From Dongia_A sp964542425 (lineage in GTDB: Bacteria > Pseudomonadota > Alphaproteobacteria > Dongiales > Dongiaceae), in contig CAZIUB010000061.1 in NCBI GenBank assembly GCA_964542425.1, forward strand, positions 9,089-73,088: a stretch of DNA of 64,000 nucleotides. The letters run 5' to 3'. Of the stretch, positions 25,057 to 33,831 are shown in pieces. Positions within the stretch are counted from its first letter, which is position 1. Every line of letters begins with the position of its first letter. The position numbers and the translations under genes are program-made. The notes under the pieces were generated by a model. It worked only from the letters and a program-made list of their open reading frames with translations. It made no database searches and was not told the origin of the DNA.

Positions 25057-25156
25057 AGTACCCGCCGTCGAGAGTAAAAGGGGACGCTACCCTTTTCACG
25101 CCTGCGTAGCCCCCCACATGCGGGGGAGATCGGAGAAAAGGGTAGCGTCCCCTTTT
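25057..25156. repeat. Nested hairpin repeat with AAAAGGGGACGC arms, next to a partial family A arm
   Basis: A perfect 22-base inverted repeat: the left arm at 25076-25097 begins AAAAGGGGACGC, the right arm at 25135-25156 is its exact complement. A second, smaller hairpin (CCCCC-acatg-CGGGGG) sits in the loop. It abuts AGTACCCGCCGTCG (25057-25070), the arm of family A. It lies between the rpsD terminator and the EamA gene. This is REP-like sequence; no transposase is nearby. Confidence 0.75.
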
Positions 25157-25161
25157 CCACG

Positions 25162-25190
25162 AAAAAGGCCCAGCGCTCGCGCCCGGGCCT
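25162..25190 (-). terminator. Intrinsic terminator of rpsD
   Basis: On the minus strand, 28 bases after the rpsD stop, AGGCCC...GGGCCT form a GC-rich stem with an inner GCGC/GCGC pairing, followed by TTTTTC. Typical rho-independent layout. Confidence 0.75.
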
Positions 25191-25217
25191 GGTCCGTTCG
25201 GGGCCGTGATGCTTGCC

Positions 25218-25838
25218 TCAGCGCGAATAGAACTCGACCACCAGGTGGGGCTCCATGCTGACCGGATAGGGCACGTCGGCCAGTTGCGGCACGCGCGCGA
25301 GTTTCGCGCTCATCTTGCGGTGATCGGCCTCGATGTAATCGGGCACGTCGCGCTCCCCCAATTGCGTTGCTGCCAGGACATTCACCATGTCCTTGGCCTT
25401 CTCGCGCAATTCGACGAGATCGCCGGCCTTCAACAGATAGGAGCCGATATTGACCCGCTTGCCGTTGACCTTGACGTGGCCGTGATTGACCAGCTGGCGG
25501 GCGGCGAACACGGTCGCGACGAACTTGGCGCGATAGACCACCGTTTCCAGGCGCCGCTCCAGAAGGCCGATCAAATTCTCCGAGGTATCGCCGCGCTTGC
25601 GCGAGGCTTCGGCATAGAAGCGCCGGAACTGCCGTTCGCCGATATTGCCGTAATAGCCCTTGAGCCGCTGCTTGGCCATCAACTGCAGGCCGAAATCGGA
25701 CGGCTTCTTGTTGCGCCGCTGGCCGTGCTGGCCGGGTCCGTATTCGCGGTCGTTGAGGGGGCTCTTGGGCCGGCCCCACAAATTCACGTTCAAACGACGG
25801 TCGATCTTGTGCTTGGCGCCTAGGCGCTTACTGGGCAT
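25218..25838 (-). CDS. rpsD: 30S ribosomal protein S4
   Basis: Primary 16S rRNA-binding protein of 206 residues that starts assembly of the small subunit body. The N-terminus MPSKRLGAKHKIDRRLNVNLWGRPKSP is typical of alphaproteobacteria, and the S4 RNA-binding motif spans LERRLETVVYRAKFVATVFAARQLVNHGHVKVNGKRVNI. GAAGGA lies before the ATG. As in many alphaproteobacteria it stands apart from the other ribosomal operons. Confidence 0.98.
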   Translation of the reverse strand: MPSKRLGAKHKIDRRLNVNLWGRPKSPLNDREYGPGQHGQRRNKKPSDFGLQLMAKQRLKGYYGNIGERQFRRFYAEASRKRGDTSENLIGLLERRLETVVYRAKFVATVFAARQLVNHGHVKVNGKRVNIGSYLLKAGDLVELREKAKDMVNVLAATQLGERDVPDYIEADHRKMSAKLARVPQLADVPYPVSMEPHLVVEFYSR

Positions 25839-26023
25839 GTCTTGTCCTTCCCGCTTCACGCGATGTGGTTGATGTCTCGGCTGTCCGTCCCGGAAACCGC
25901 GGATGGCGCGGCCACCGGCGGCTGGGCGGCGCGCGTTTGGCGTCGTCCGGCGAGGGCAAGCGAGGCCGGAATATAGACATCGCGCGCCCTAAGTCAAGGC
26001 AAGGGCGGCAGCTCCCAAAGTGC

Positions 26024-26037
26024 CGGATAAATGTTTA
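26024..26037. promoter_or_regulatory. Candidate operator between rpsD and the glutamine synthetase-like gene
   Basis: GATAAATGTTTATC has perfect six-base arms around two bases. It stands out in a GC-rich gap (25839-26171) that otherwise shows nothing recognisable. It is 134 bases before the glutamine synthetase-like start. A regulator cannot be named. Confidence 0.35.
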
Positions 26038-26171
26038 TCGACAATGGGTTGCATCGTTTATTCCCGGTCATTTGCCAGCCCATGATCCGATCGGCTAGTG
26101 TGGCCTGCGCTTGGCCGGGTGCGAGAAAACCTCCGGCCGGGCGCCAATTCGATCTCAATTTTTCGGGCATC

Positions 26172-27521
26172 ATGAAATACCTCGAGGAATGGCTGGACGA
26201 GCGCAAGATCGACGAGGTCGAGTGCCTGGTCCCCGACATGAACGGCATCCCGCGCGGCAAGATTCTGCCGGCGCACAAATTTGCCAAGAGCCTGCGCGAG
26301 CATTCGCTTCGCCTGCCGGAAAGCATCTTTTTCCAGACCGTGACCGGTGAATATCCCGACACCGTGGACGAGGGCGTGGGCTCCTACCAGGACCCGGACG
26401 TCTATTTGAAACCCGATCCCGACACCATCCGCATCGTGCCCTGGTACCGCGACCCGACCGCCCAGGTGATCCACGACGCCACATACGACGACGGCAGGCC
26501 GGTCGAGATGGCCTCGCGCCACATCTTGAAGAAGGTGCTGGGCCTCTACGATGCCAAGGATTGGAAGCCGGTGGTGGCGCCGGAACTGGAATTTTACCTG
26601 GTCCAGGTCAACACCGACCCCGACCTGCCCCTGTTGCCGCCGACGGGTCGCTCCGGCCGGCCCGAGACCGGCAGCCAGGCTTATGGCATCGACGCGGTCA
26701 ACGAATTCGACCACATCTTCGAGGACGTCTACGATTTCTGCGAGAAATCCGAGATCGACGTGGATACGCTGACCCATGAATCCGGCTCGGCGCAGATGGA
26801 GATTAACTTCAACCACGGCTCGCCCTTGGACCTCGCCGACCAGGCCTTCCTGTTCAAGCGCACGGTCCGCCAAGCTGCCTTGAAGCATAACATCTACGCC
26901 ACCTTCATGGCCAAACCGCTTGCCAACCAGCCGGGCTCGTCCATGCATCTCCATCAATCGGTGGTGGAGAAGCGCACCAGCCGCAATCTGTTCTCCGATT
27001 CCAAGGGCCGCGACACCTCGCTGTTTCGCCATCACGTGGCCGGCTTGCAGAAATACTTGCCGCAACTGATCCCGATGCTGGCGCCTAACGTCAATTCCTA
27101 TCGCCGCCTGCGCCCGCAATTCGACGCACCCATCAACGTGCAATGGGGCAGCGACAATCGCTCCTGCGGCCTGCGCGTGCCGATCTCCAGTTCGAGCAGC
27201 CGGCGGATCGAAAACCGCCTGGCCGGCGCCGACGCCAACCCCTATCTGGCGATCGCCGGCTCGCTGCTGGCCGGTTATCTCGGCATGGTCGAGCGGCTGA
27301 AACCGACCGATCAGATCGAGGGCAGCGCCTACCGCATGGCCCATACGCTCCCCAAGACACCCTATGAGGCCCTGTCCAAGTTCAGTGCCTGCAAGCCGGT
27401 CAAGGCGCTATTGGGCGAGCGTTTCGTGAAATCGCTCTACTTCGTGAAGATGTCGGAGCTGGAAGCCTACCAGAACGTCATCTCCTCGTGGGAGCGCGAG
27501 CATCTGCTGTTGAACGTATGA
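26172..27521 (+). CDS. Glutamine synthetase family protein, glutamate-polyamine ligase type (PuuA-like)
   Basis: A 449-residue ligase of the glutamine synthetase fold. MKYLEEWLDERKIDEVECLVPDMNGIPRGK at the start and the catalytic-site segments APELEFYLV, HESGSAQMEINFNHGSP, SSMHLHQSV and PISSSSSRRIENRLAGADANPYLAIA are those of the PuuA/gamma-glutamylpolyamine synthetase group rather than of GlnA. The following gene is a class III aminotransferase, as in putrescine/spermidine use. Polyamine as substrate is inferred from sequence group and neighbour. Confidence 0.9.
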   Translation: MKYLEEWLDERKIDEVECLVPDMNGIPRGKILPAHKFAKSLREHSLRLPESIFFQTVTGEYPDTVDEGVGSYQDPDVYLKPDPDTIRIVPWYRDPTAQVIHDATYDDGRPVEMASRHILKKVLGLYDAKDWKPVVAPELEFYLVQVNTDPDLPLLPPTGRSGRPETGSQAYGIDAVNEFDHIFEDVYDFCEKSEIDVDTLTHESGSAQMEINFNHGSPLDLADQAFLFKRTVRQAALKHNIYATFMAKPLANQPGSSMHLHQSVVEKRTSRNLFSDSKGRDTSLFRHHVAGLQKYLPQLIPMLAPNVNSYRRLRPQFDAPINVQWGSDNRSCGLRVPISSSSSRRIENRLAGADANPYLAIAGSLLAGYLGMVERLKPTDQIEGSAYRMAHTLPKTPYEALSKFSACKPVKALLGERFVKSLYFVKMSELEAYQNVISSWEREHLLLNV

Positions 27522-27585
27522 GCGCGCGGGCCACCATCGCGCGACCACGGAGCGATCCGAGCGTGTCGAGAATACACACTCGATC

Positions 27586-27643
27586 GTCATGGCCGGACTC
27601 GATCCGGCGATTAATGGATGCCCGTGTCAAGCACGGGCATGAC
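27586..27643. repeat. GGGCATGAC-type hairpin repeat, copy 2 (family D)
   Basis: Runs from GTCATGGCCGGACTC to GGGCATGAC with an inner hairpin TGCCCGTG-tcaag-CACGGGCA (27619-27639). It lies in the 358-base gap between the glutamine synthetase-like and aminotransferase genes. The remainder of that gap shows no gene. Confidence 0.75.
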
Positions 27644-27879
27644 GGGGAAAAGCCAGATTCCACGCAACTGAAAAACGCGCAAGTTCATCTGGGACGCCCC
27701 GATGGCTCGACGCCTTCACGTTCGCTTCGCGCCGAGATTCTCATTCTGACCGCGCGGATCAATTTCAATCCCTGAGCCTCGGATCGCGCATGGCTCTTGC
27801 CTGGCGTCCCATCGGGACCGCTCGGGCCACCACCCACGACGAAAGAACGCGAACCTAGGATCATTGAACGAGGCATTTC

Positions 27880-29265
27880 ATGACCACTGCTTCCACCAAG
27901 CCCAAGCGCAACACCACCGCAATGTGGCAGGCGCTGGACCGCTCCCACATCCATCCCTTCACCGACCATGCCGGCCTGCACAAGATCGGCAGCCGGGTCA
28001 TCACCCGGGCCGAGGGCACCTATCTCTATGATTCGGAAGGCGAGAAGCTGTTGGACGCCTTCGCCGGATTGTGGTGCGTCAACGTCGGCTATGGCCGCGC
28101 CTCGATCGCCGAGGTGGCGAAGCAGCAGCTCCTGGAGCTCCCCTATTACACCACCTTCTTCAAGACAACGACGCCGCCCGTGGCCGAGCTCTCCGACATC
28201 CTGGTCAAGCTCACGCCCAAGCAGTTCAACCACGTCTTCTTCGGCCTCTCCGGCTCGGATGCCAACGACACCATCGTGCGCATGGTGCGCACCTATTGGA
28301 ATCTGAAGAAGCAACCCAAGCGCAAGACCATCATCAGCCGGCAATTCGCCTATCACGGTTCGACCATCGCCTCGACCTCGCTCGGCGGCATGGATTACAT
28401 GCATGCGCTGGCCGATCTGCCCTTGCCCGGCTTCGTCCATATCCGCCCGCCCTATTGGTTCGCCGAAGGGGGCGGCCTATCGCCCGAGGAATTCGGCCTC
28501 CAATGCGCCGACGCGCTCGAGGACAAGATCCGCGAATTGGGCCCGGAGAATGTCGCCGCCTTCATCGGCGAGCCGATCATGGGCGCTGGCGGCGTCATCA
28601 TTCCACCGATGAGCTATTGGCCGCGCATTCAGGAGATCTGCCGCAAATACGATTTGCTGCTGATCGCCGACGAGGTGATCTGCGGCTTCGGGCGCTTGGG
28701 AAGCTGGTTCGGATCGGAGCATTTCGCCATCGAGGGCGCCGATTTCATGACCCTCGCCAAGGGCCTGTCCTCGGGTTATCTGCCGCTCTCGGCGGCGATG
28801 GTCAGCGATCGCGTGGCCGAGGCTCTGTCCTCGGGCATCGATTTCAGCCACGGCTACACCTATTCCGGCCATCCGGCCTGTTGCGCGGTCGCGATCGAGA
28901 ACATCCGGATTCTCAAGGACGAGCGCCTGGTCGAAAAGGTCGCGGGCGAGAGCGGACCCTATCTCACCAAGCGGCTCCGGGAACTGCTTGATCACCCGCT
29001 GGTGGGCGAGGTGCGCAATGTCGGGCTGATGGGCGCGATCGAACTGGTCAAGAACAAGAATCCGCGCCAGGGCTTCGATCCCGTGGGCGAGGCCGGCACC
29101 AAATGCCACGACCACGCCTTCGGACACGGCCTGGTCATGCGCGCGACCAGGGATACCATGCTGATCTCGCCGCCCTTGACCTGGGGCAAGGCCGAGATCG
29201 ACGAATTCATGGGCCTCGCCGTGAAGGCGCTCGACCTGACGGCCAAGGATCTCAGCGTGAAATAG
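27880..29265 (+). CDS. Class III aminotransferase, polyamine/omega-amino acid type
   Basis: A 461-residue PLP enzyme. The Schiff-base lysine is Lys294 (TLAKGLSSGY); LIADEVICGFGRLG carries the cofactor-contacting Asp, and HPFTDHAGL, FGLSGSDANDTIVRMVRTYW and AYHGSTIASTSLGGM are seen. This is the group of putrescine:pyruvate and taurine/beta-alanine:pyruvate aminotransferases (SpuC-like). With the upstream glutamate-polyamine ligase-like gene it suggests amine catabolism. The 358-base gap means joint transcription is not certain. Confidence 0.9.
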   Translation: MTTASTKPKRNTTAMWQALDRSHIHPFTDHAGLHKIGSRVITRAEGTYLYDSEGEKLLDAFAGLWCVNVGYGRASIAEVAKQQLLELPYYTTFFKTTTPPVAELSDILVKLTPKQFNHVFFGLSGSDANDTIVRMVRTYWNLKKQPKRKTIISRQFAYHGSTIASTSLGGMDYMHALADLPLPGFVHIRPPYWFAEGGGLSPEEFGLQCADALEDKIRELGPENVAAFIGEPIMGAGGVIIPPMSYWPRIQEICRKYDLLLIADEVICGFGRLGSWFGSEHFAIEGADFMTLAKGLSSGYLPLSAAMVSDRVAEALSSGIDFSHGYTYSGHPACCAVAIENIRILKDERLVEKVAGESGPYLTKRLRELLDHPLVGEVRNVGLMGAIELVKNKNPRQGFDPVGEAGTKCHDHAFGHGLVMRATRDTMLISPPLTWGKAEIDEFMGLAVKALDLTAKDLSVK

Positions 29266-29300
29266 GGCGGGGAGCGGAACAAGGCCCGACAGAACGGCAA

Positions 29301-29425
29301 GGTTTCACCTCGCCCCGACGGGGAGAGGTCGCGAGGGCGTCGGCGCTCGTAGGGCTGAAGGGGCGGCAATCGCGCGCTACCCTCACCCCAACCCTCGCCC
29401 GCGCGCGCGGGCGAGGGAGCCACGT
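29301..29425. repeat. CCCTCACCC-type repeat region with a 26-base perfect palindrome (family E)
   Basis: Repeat-rich spacer between two converging genes. It contains CGCCCCGACGGGG and CTACCCTCACCCCAACCC, and a perfectly self-complementary 26-base stretch at 29392-29417 with CCCTCGCCC at one end and GGGCGAGGG at the other. It could act as a transcription barrier for both genes, though there is no T-tract. Confidence 0.65.
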
Positions 29426-29467
29426 TGGGGGCGATTCACGCCAAGAGAATAGTGCCCCGGCCCATCG

Positions 29468-30346
29468 TCACTTCACCGCGCCCATGGTGAGCCCGCGCAC
29501 CAGATGGCGCTGCACCAGGAGGGCGAAGATCACGATCGGCAGTGCCCCGATGACGCCGGCCGCCGCCATCGAGGCCCAATCGGTATCGATGCGCCCGATA
29601 AGTGTAGCCGCACCCCGCGGCATGGTCATGGCCCTGGGCGTCGCGGTAAGCACGAGCGCGAACATGAATTCGTTGAAGCTCACGATCGCAGCGAAGATCG
29701 CGGTCGCGGCCAAGCCCGGTGCCGACAAAGGCAGGGTAACTCGGAGCAAGGCGCCCAGGCGCGAATCGCCATCGACCATGGCCGCTTCCTCGAGATCGAC
29801 CGGGATTTCCCGGAAAAAACTCTCCATCATCCAGACGCAGAACGTGATGTTGAGCGCGGTATAGGTGATGATCAGCCCCAACCAGGTATCGAGCAGCCGG
29901 AGCTTCAGCATCAACAGATAGACCGGGATCAGGATGACGACCGGGGGCACGATGCGGAGTGTGAGCAATGACAGCCCGACCACGCGCTCCAGGCGAAAGC
30001 GCAGATGGAACCGCGCGATGGCGTAGGCCGCCGGCGATCCGATGAGGAGCGCCAGGGCGACCGAGATCGAGGTTACGGCCAGCGAATTCACCAAATAGTC
30101 GCCGAACTCCCGCTGCGAAAACAGCCGCACGTAATTGTCGAACGATGCTTCGTGCGGATAGAGCGTTGCCTCCTGGGTAATCTCCTTGTTGGATTTCAAT
30201 GAGGCCGCCACCATCCAATAGATGGGCACCAGCACGATCGCCAATAGCATGGCGATCACGCCCGCGCGCGCGACGCCACCACCCATGCCGGATCCGTTCA
30301 TGCTTGTCCCATTGACGATTGGCCCGTTCATGCCGGCCCCGCTCAT
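29468..30346 (-). CDS. ABC sugar transporter permease (MalG/UgpE-like)
   Basis: A 292-residue inner-membrane permease with about six spans. The EAA loop that contacts the ATPase is DLEEAAMVDGDSRLGALLRVTLPLSAPGL. It is the second permease of the carbohydrate uptake-1 system encoded here. The N-terminal 23 residues (MSGAGMNG, NGTSMNGSGMGGG) are a glycine/asparagine-rich degenerate repeat absent from usual MalG proteins. The ATGA overlap with the first permease supports the start at 30346. Confidence 0.92.
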   Translation of the reverse strand: MSGAGMNGPIVNGTSMNGSGMGGGVARAGVIAMLLAIVLVPIYWMVAASLKSNKEITQEATLYPHEASFDNYVRLFSQREFGDYLVNSLAVTSISVALALLIGSPAAYAIARFHLRFRLERVVGLSLLTLRIVPPVVILIPVYLLMLKLRLLDTWLGLIITYTALNITFCVWMMESFFREIPVDLEEAAMVDGDSRLGALLRVTLPLSAPGLAATAIFAAIVSFNEFMFALVLTATPRAMTMPRGAATLIGRIDTDWASMAAAGVIGALPIVIFALLVQRHLVRGLTMGAVK

Positions 30347-31236
30347 GATTCTCCCGCCCGGCGCAACAGCCGAACCGCGGCCAGCGCGAAAGCCAGCACC
30401 ACGAGGCCAATGGTCACGAAGAGCGCGGCGGCGTAGCCGGTCTGCTGGAACTTGAAGGCGGTGTCGTAGCCATAGATCGAAATGAGCCTGGTCGCCTCGC
30501 CGGGCCCCCCTCGGGTCAGCACGAAGACCTGATCGAAGGTGCCGAACGCATCGATGGTCCTGAGCACGATGGCGATCGCCAGCGTGGGCTTGAGCATCGG
30601 CAGCGTATGATCGGTGAAGACGCGCCAAGTCCCCGCGCCATCCACGCGCGCCGCGTCGATCGGTTCCATCGGCAGGGATTGCAAGCCGGCGAGCAGGATC
30701 AGGAACATGAGCGGCGTCCATTCCCACACATCGAGCACAACGAGCCCGATGAACGCCTTCAGCGGGTGGCCTAGAATCTGCACCGGCTCGCCACCCAGCG
30801 CCTCGGAGATGGCGGTCAGCATGCCGGCATCGCTGGCATAGATCAGCCGAAAAAGGATGGCGACCACGACCGGCGTGATCACCATGGGCATGATCAAAAT
30901 GGTGCGAAGCCAGCGGATGCCCTGGAACTCGCGCAGGCAAAACAGCGCCAGCGCCAGGCCAAGGACCGTCTCGATGGCGACCGAAAACGAAACAAACCGC
31001 AACGTCACCCAGAGCGCGTTCAGGAACTGCTCGTCCGACCACAGGCGCGTGTAGTTCTCGAGTCCGACATCGCGGAGCGGCTTGCCATAACGGTAGAGCT
31101 TGGTGCTGGCCCTGATGCCATCCCACAGCGGATACACGAGCACGATCAGCGTCAGCAGCACGCTGGGTGCCAGCAGCAGATAGGGCAAGGCGAGATCCAA
31201 CCCAGCGCCGCTACGCCGCTCGCGGCCCCTCATCAC
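30343..31236 (-). CDS. ABC sugar transporter permease (MalF/UgpA-like)
   Basis: A 297-residue permease with six predicted spans and the EAA loop PIDAARVDGAGTWRVFTDHTLPMLKP. LPYLLLAPSVLLTLIVLVYPL is the classic first span of this family. It pairs with the MalG-like permease that overlaps its 3' end by four bases. The substrate is probably a sugar or polyol, judged from the LacI regulator, isomerase and dehydrogenase upstream. Confidence 0.93.
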   Translation of the reverse strand: MMRGRERRSGAGLDLALPYLLLAPSVLLTLIVLVYPLWDGIRASTKLYRYGKPLRDVGLENYTRLWSDEQFLNALWVTLRFVSFSVAIETVLGLALALFCLREFQGIRWLRTILIMPMVITPVVVAILFRLIYASDAGMLTAISEALGGEPVQILGHPLKAFIGLVVLDVWEWTPLMFLILLAGLQSLPMEPIDAARVDGAGTWRVFTDHTLPMLKPTLAIAIVLRTIDAFGTFDQVFVLTRGGPGEATRLISIYGYDTAFKFQQTGYAAALFVTIGLVVLAFALAAVRLLRRAGES

Positions 31237-31252
31237 TCGATCCGATGTCGTC

Positions 31253-31367
31253 GATTCACCCTCACCCGGCGCGCTCCGCGCCGCTCTCTCCCGGAAGGAG
31301 GGAAAAAAAGCGCGACCTCTCCCGCCCCGCGGACGGGGCGTCGAGAGGGCCGGGGTTAGGGTGAATC
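31253..31367. repeat. CCCTCACCC-type inverted repeat inside the ABC operon (family E)
   Basis: Bounded by GATTCACCCT at 31253 and AGGGTGAATC ending at 31367, with inner partial hairpins (GGCGCGCTCCGCGCC; CGCCCCGCGGACGGGGCG). It separates the binding-protein gene from the first permease. Hairpins at this place often lower downstream expression relative to the binding protein; that is inference. Confidence 0.7.
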
Positions 31368-31408
31368 ACCATCGCCGAGACTAAGCGACACACCTACCGC
31401 GAGGTCCC

Positions 31409-32737
31409 TCAGTAATAACCGGCCTGGGTCAGGTACTCGGTCACCTTCGCCGCCGCCGCGTCGAGCGCGGCACCGCCGCCCGAGCCCACTTGCAGCGCCT
31501 TATTGAGTTCGATGCCGAGCAATTCCTCGACCTTCGCCCAATCGGGCGTGCGGGGCCTCGGCAGGGCGCCCGCATCCAGTTGTTCGAGCGCGACCGGAAT
31601 CAGGCGGTTGCCCAGATCGGGTGCTGCAAAGCCGCTGCGCTTGACCGGGATCGAGCCGGCCTGGCCAAGCTTGGCCTGGGTGGCACCGCTGGTGTACCAT
31701 TTCAGGAACTCGATCGTGCTCGCCTTGTTGGGCGCCGATTTGGGAACACCGGTGATGAAAATGCCCATCTGCGCGATCGCCGAGACCTGTTTCGGCACCA
31801 CGCCGAAATCGAGTTTGCCGGCCACCTTCGTTTGCTTGGGATCGTCGGCCTTCAGCGCATTGCCGGAATACTGGATGATGGCCCCGGCCTCGCCGCCGAG
31901 GATCGCGGCACCCTCCTGGTCGGAATCGAATTCGACCACGCCCTCGGGCGCGTTGGCCTTGAGGGCGCCGACGAAAAACTCCGCCGATGCCTTGCCGGCT
32001 TCGGAATTGAAGGCCACGTTCCATTTCTCGTCGAAGAACTGGCCGCCGAAGGACAGGAAAATCGGATACCAGCTGGTGACGATCGGGTTGCCGGCCACGC
32101 CGCGGAACACGATCGGATACTTGATCGTGCCGGCCGCCACCCCCTCCTTGCCCTTGGCGATCAGTTCGTCCCAGGTCGCGGGCGCGCCACCGGTGTAGAC
32201 GTCGTTCCGGTAGGTGAGCGTCTGCAAATCGCCGACGAAGGGAACGCAGATCAGTTTGGGTTCGGTGCTTTCGAAACCCTTCACCCGCGGCCCCTGGCGT
32301 GGCGGCCAGTAGCCCATATCGATCATCGATCCGATCCAATCGGGATCGTTGCCGTCGATCCCGCCGGCGCCCAGATCCTCGAGCACGTCGGCGGCGCCGA
32401 ACTGCGGCACCCACGGATCGTCGAGCAGATACATGTCGTATTGCCCGGCGCCGCTCTGGGCGTCGGCAAACCATTTTTCGAGGGTGACACCGTACTCGTC
32501 CTCGAGGAACTCGATTTCGAACCCGCCCTCCGCCTTGGCCAAGGGAATGATCTTGTCCTTGAAGGGCGTCAGCCCGCCATCGGCGAAAGCGCCGATGACC
32601 ACTTTGCCGCCGGCGGCCTTGGCGGCCCTCGCGGTAGCGAAAGTCGCAAGCATTGTTGACCCGATTGCAAGCCCGGCACCGCTCCGCAGCAGGCGCCGGC
32701 GATTCCATCCGCGTCGAGATGGCCTGATATTTGTCAT
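31409..32737 (-). CDS. Extracellular solute-binding protein of an ABC sugar transporter, Tat-exported
   Basis: A 442-residue periplasmic binding protein of the family 1 type. The N-terminus RRRLLRSGAGLAIGSTML (residues 13-30) is a twin-arginine signal followed by a hydrophobic stretch and ARA-AKA cleavage region. The mature part has YDMYLLDDPWVPQFGAADVLEDL and FVGDLQTLTYRNDVYTGGAPATWDELIAKGKE, typical of sugar-binding lipoprotein relatives. The start ATG overlaps the ATPase stop (TGATG). Tat export suggests folding before secretion. Confidence 0.92.
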   Translation of the reverse strand: MTNIRPSRRGWNRRRLLRSGAGLAIGSTMLATFATARAAKAAGGKVVIGAFADGGLTPFKDKIIPLAKAEGGFEIEFLEDEYGVTLEKWFADAQSGAGQYDMYLLDDPWVPQFGAADVLEDLGAGGIDGNDPDWIGSMIDMGYWPPRQGPRVKGFESTEPKLICVPFVGDLQTLTYRNDVYTGGAPATWDELIAKGKEGVAAGTIKYPIVFRGVAGNPIVTSWYPIFLSFGGQFFDEKWNVAFNSEAGKASAEFFVGALKANAPEGVVEFDSDQEGAAILGGEAGAIIQYSGNALKADDPKQTKVAGKLDFGVVPKQVSAIAQMGIFITGVPKSAPNKASTIEFLKWYTSGATQAKLGQAGSIPVKRSGFAAPDLGNRLIPVALEQLDAGALPRPRTPDWAKVEELLGIELNKALQVGSGGGAALDAAAAKVTEYLTQAGYY

Positions 32738-33831
32738 CACTCTCCTCCCTTGTTTTGTGCGCGATGCACCGTTGTTAAACCCGATTTGTCGAAAAAACTG
32801 CAATCCGCCGGATCGAAGGCAACGCCGATCGTCGAGCCTACGGCTGCCTTGAAGCCGCGATGGGCGCGCGCCACTAGCCGCTCGCCACCCGCCCGCACGT
32901 CGACCAGGGTTTCGTTTCCCATCGGCTCGACGACATAGATTTCGCCCGGAATGGCTTGCGCGTCGCTGGGTGCTACCAAGCGCAGATCCTCCGGCCTGAT
33001 ACCGATTTCCGTGGCCTGGCCGGATTGGCAGGCCGCAATCTGTTCGGCGCCGATCAGCAACCTTGCTCCCGCCACACGCATCCCGCCATTCGCGATCTCG
33101 ACTCCGAGCACGTTCATCGGCGGCGAGCCCACGAATATGGCGACGAATTTGTTGGCGGGCCGGTCGTAGATCTCGTGTGGGCGCGCGATCTGCTGCACCT
33201 CGCCCGCGCGCAAGACCACGACCAGATCGGCCATGGTCAGCGCCTCGGCCTGGTCGTGGGTGACATAGAGCGTGGTGGCGCCCAGCCGGTGGCAAAGCCG
33301 CTTGATCTCGCCGCGCATGGTCAGGCGCAACTGCGCGTCGAGATTGGACAAGGGCTCGTCCATCAGGAAGGCGGCCGGATCGCGCACGATGGCGCGGGCG
33401 AGCGCCACGCGCTGGCGCTGGCCGCCCGAGAGCTGGCGCGGATGGCGATCCAGCAGATGGTCGATCTCCAGCGCGCTCGCGATCTCGGCGATCTTGCGCT
33501 GGCGCTCGTTGGGCGCGATCCTGCGGATGCGTAGCGGATAGGCGATGTTCTCCTTAACCGACATGTGGGGATAGAGGGCGTAGCTCTGGAAGACCATGGC
33601 CACGTCGCGGTCGCGCGGTTGCAATCGGGTCACGTCGCGCTCCCCGATGAGGACGCGTCCGGAACTCGGGCGTTCCAGGCCGGCGAGTATCCGCAAGGCC
33701 GTGGTCTTGCCGCAGCCCGACGGCCCTAAGAGCGCCAGGAAGGCGCGATCGGGCACGTTGAGATCGAGGCTGCGCAGCGCGACGAAGGAATCGAAGCGCT
33801 TCTCGATCGCCTCGTACCGAACGGCGCTCAT
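32737..33831 (-). CDS. ABC transporter ATP-binding protein (UgpC/MsmK-like)
   Basis: A 364-residue ATPase for a carbohydrate uptake transporter. Walker A GPSGCGKTT is at residues 36-44, the Q-loop lies in VFQSYALYPHMSV, the signature is LSGGQRQR, Walker B is AAFLMDEPLSNLD and the switch His is in YVTHDQAEAL. A C-terminal TOBE/OB domain (about 240-350) is present, as in UgpC and MalK. Four-base overlap with the LacI gene. Confidence 0.95.
   Translation of the reverse strand: MSAVRYEAIEKRFDSFVALRSLDLNVPDRAFLALLGPSGCGKTTALRILAGLERPSSGRVLIGERDVTRLQPRDRDVAMVFQSYALYPHMSVKENIAYPLRIRRIAPNERQRKIAEIASALEIDHLLDRHPRQLSGGQRQRVALARAIVRDPAAFLMDEPLSNLDAQLRLTMRGEIKRLCHRLGATTLYVTHDQAEALTMADLVVVLRAGEVQQIARPHEIYDRPANKFVAIFVGSPPMNVLGVEIANGGMRVAGARLLIGAEQIAACQSGQATEIGIRPEDLRLVAPSDAQAIPGEIYVVEPMGNETLVDVRAGGERLVARAHRGFKAAVGSTIGVAFDPADCSFFDKSGLTTVHRAQNKGGE

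Noticed and set aside
25839..26171. A tRNA or small RNA gene upstream of rpsD
   Set aside because: No cloverleaf or conserved loops; only a short palindrome is visible.
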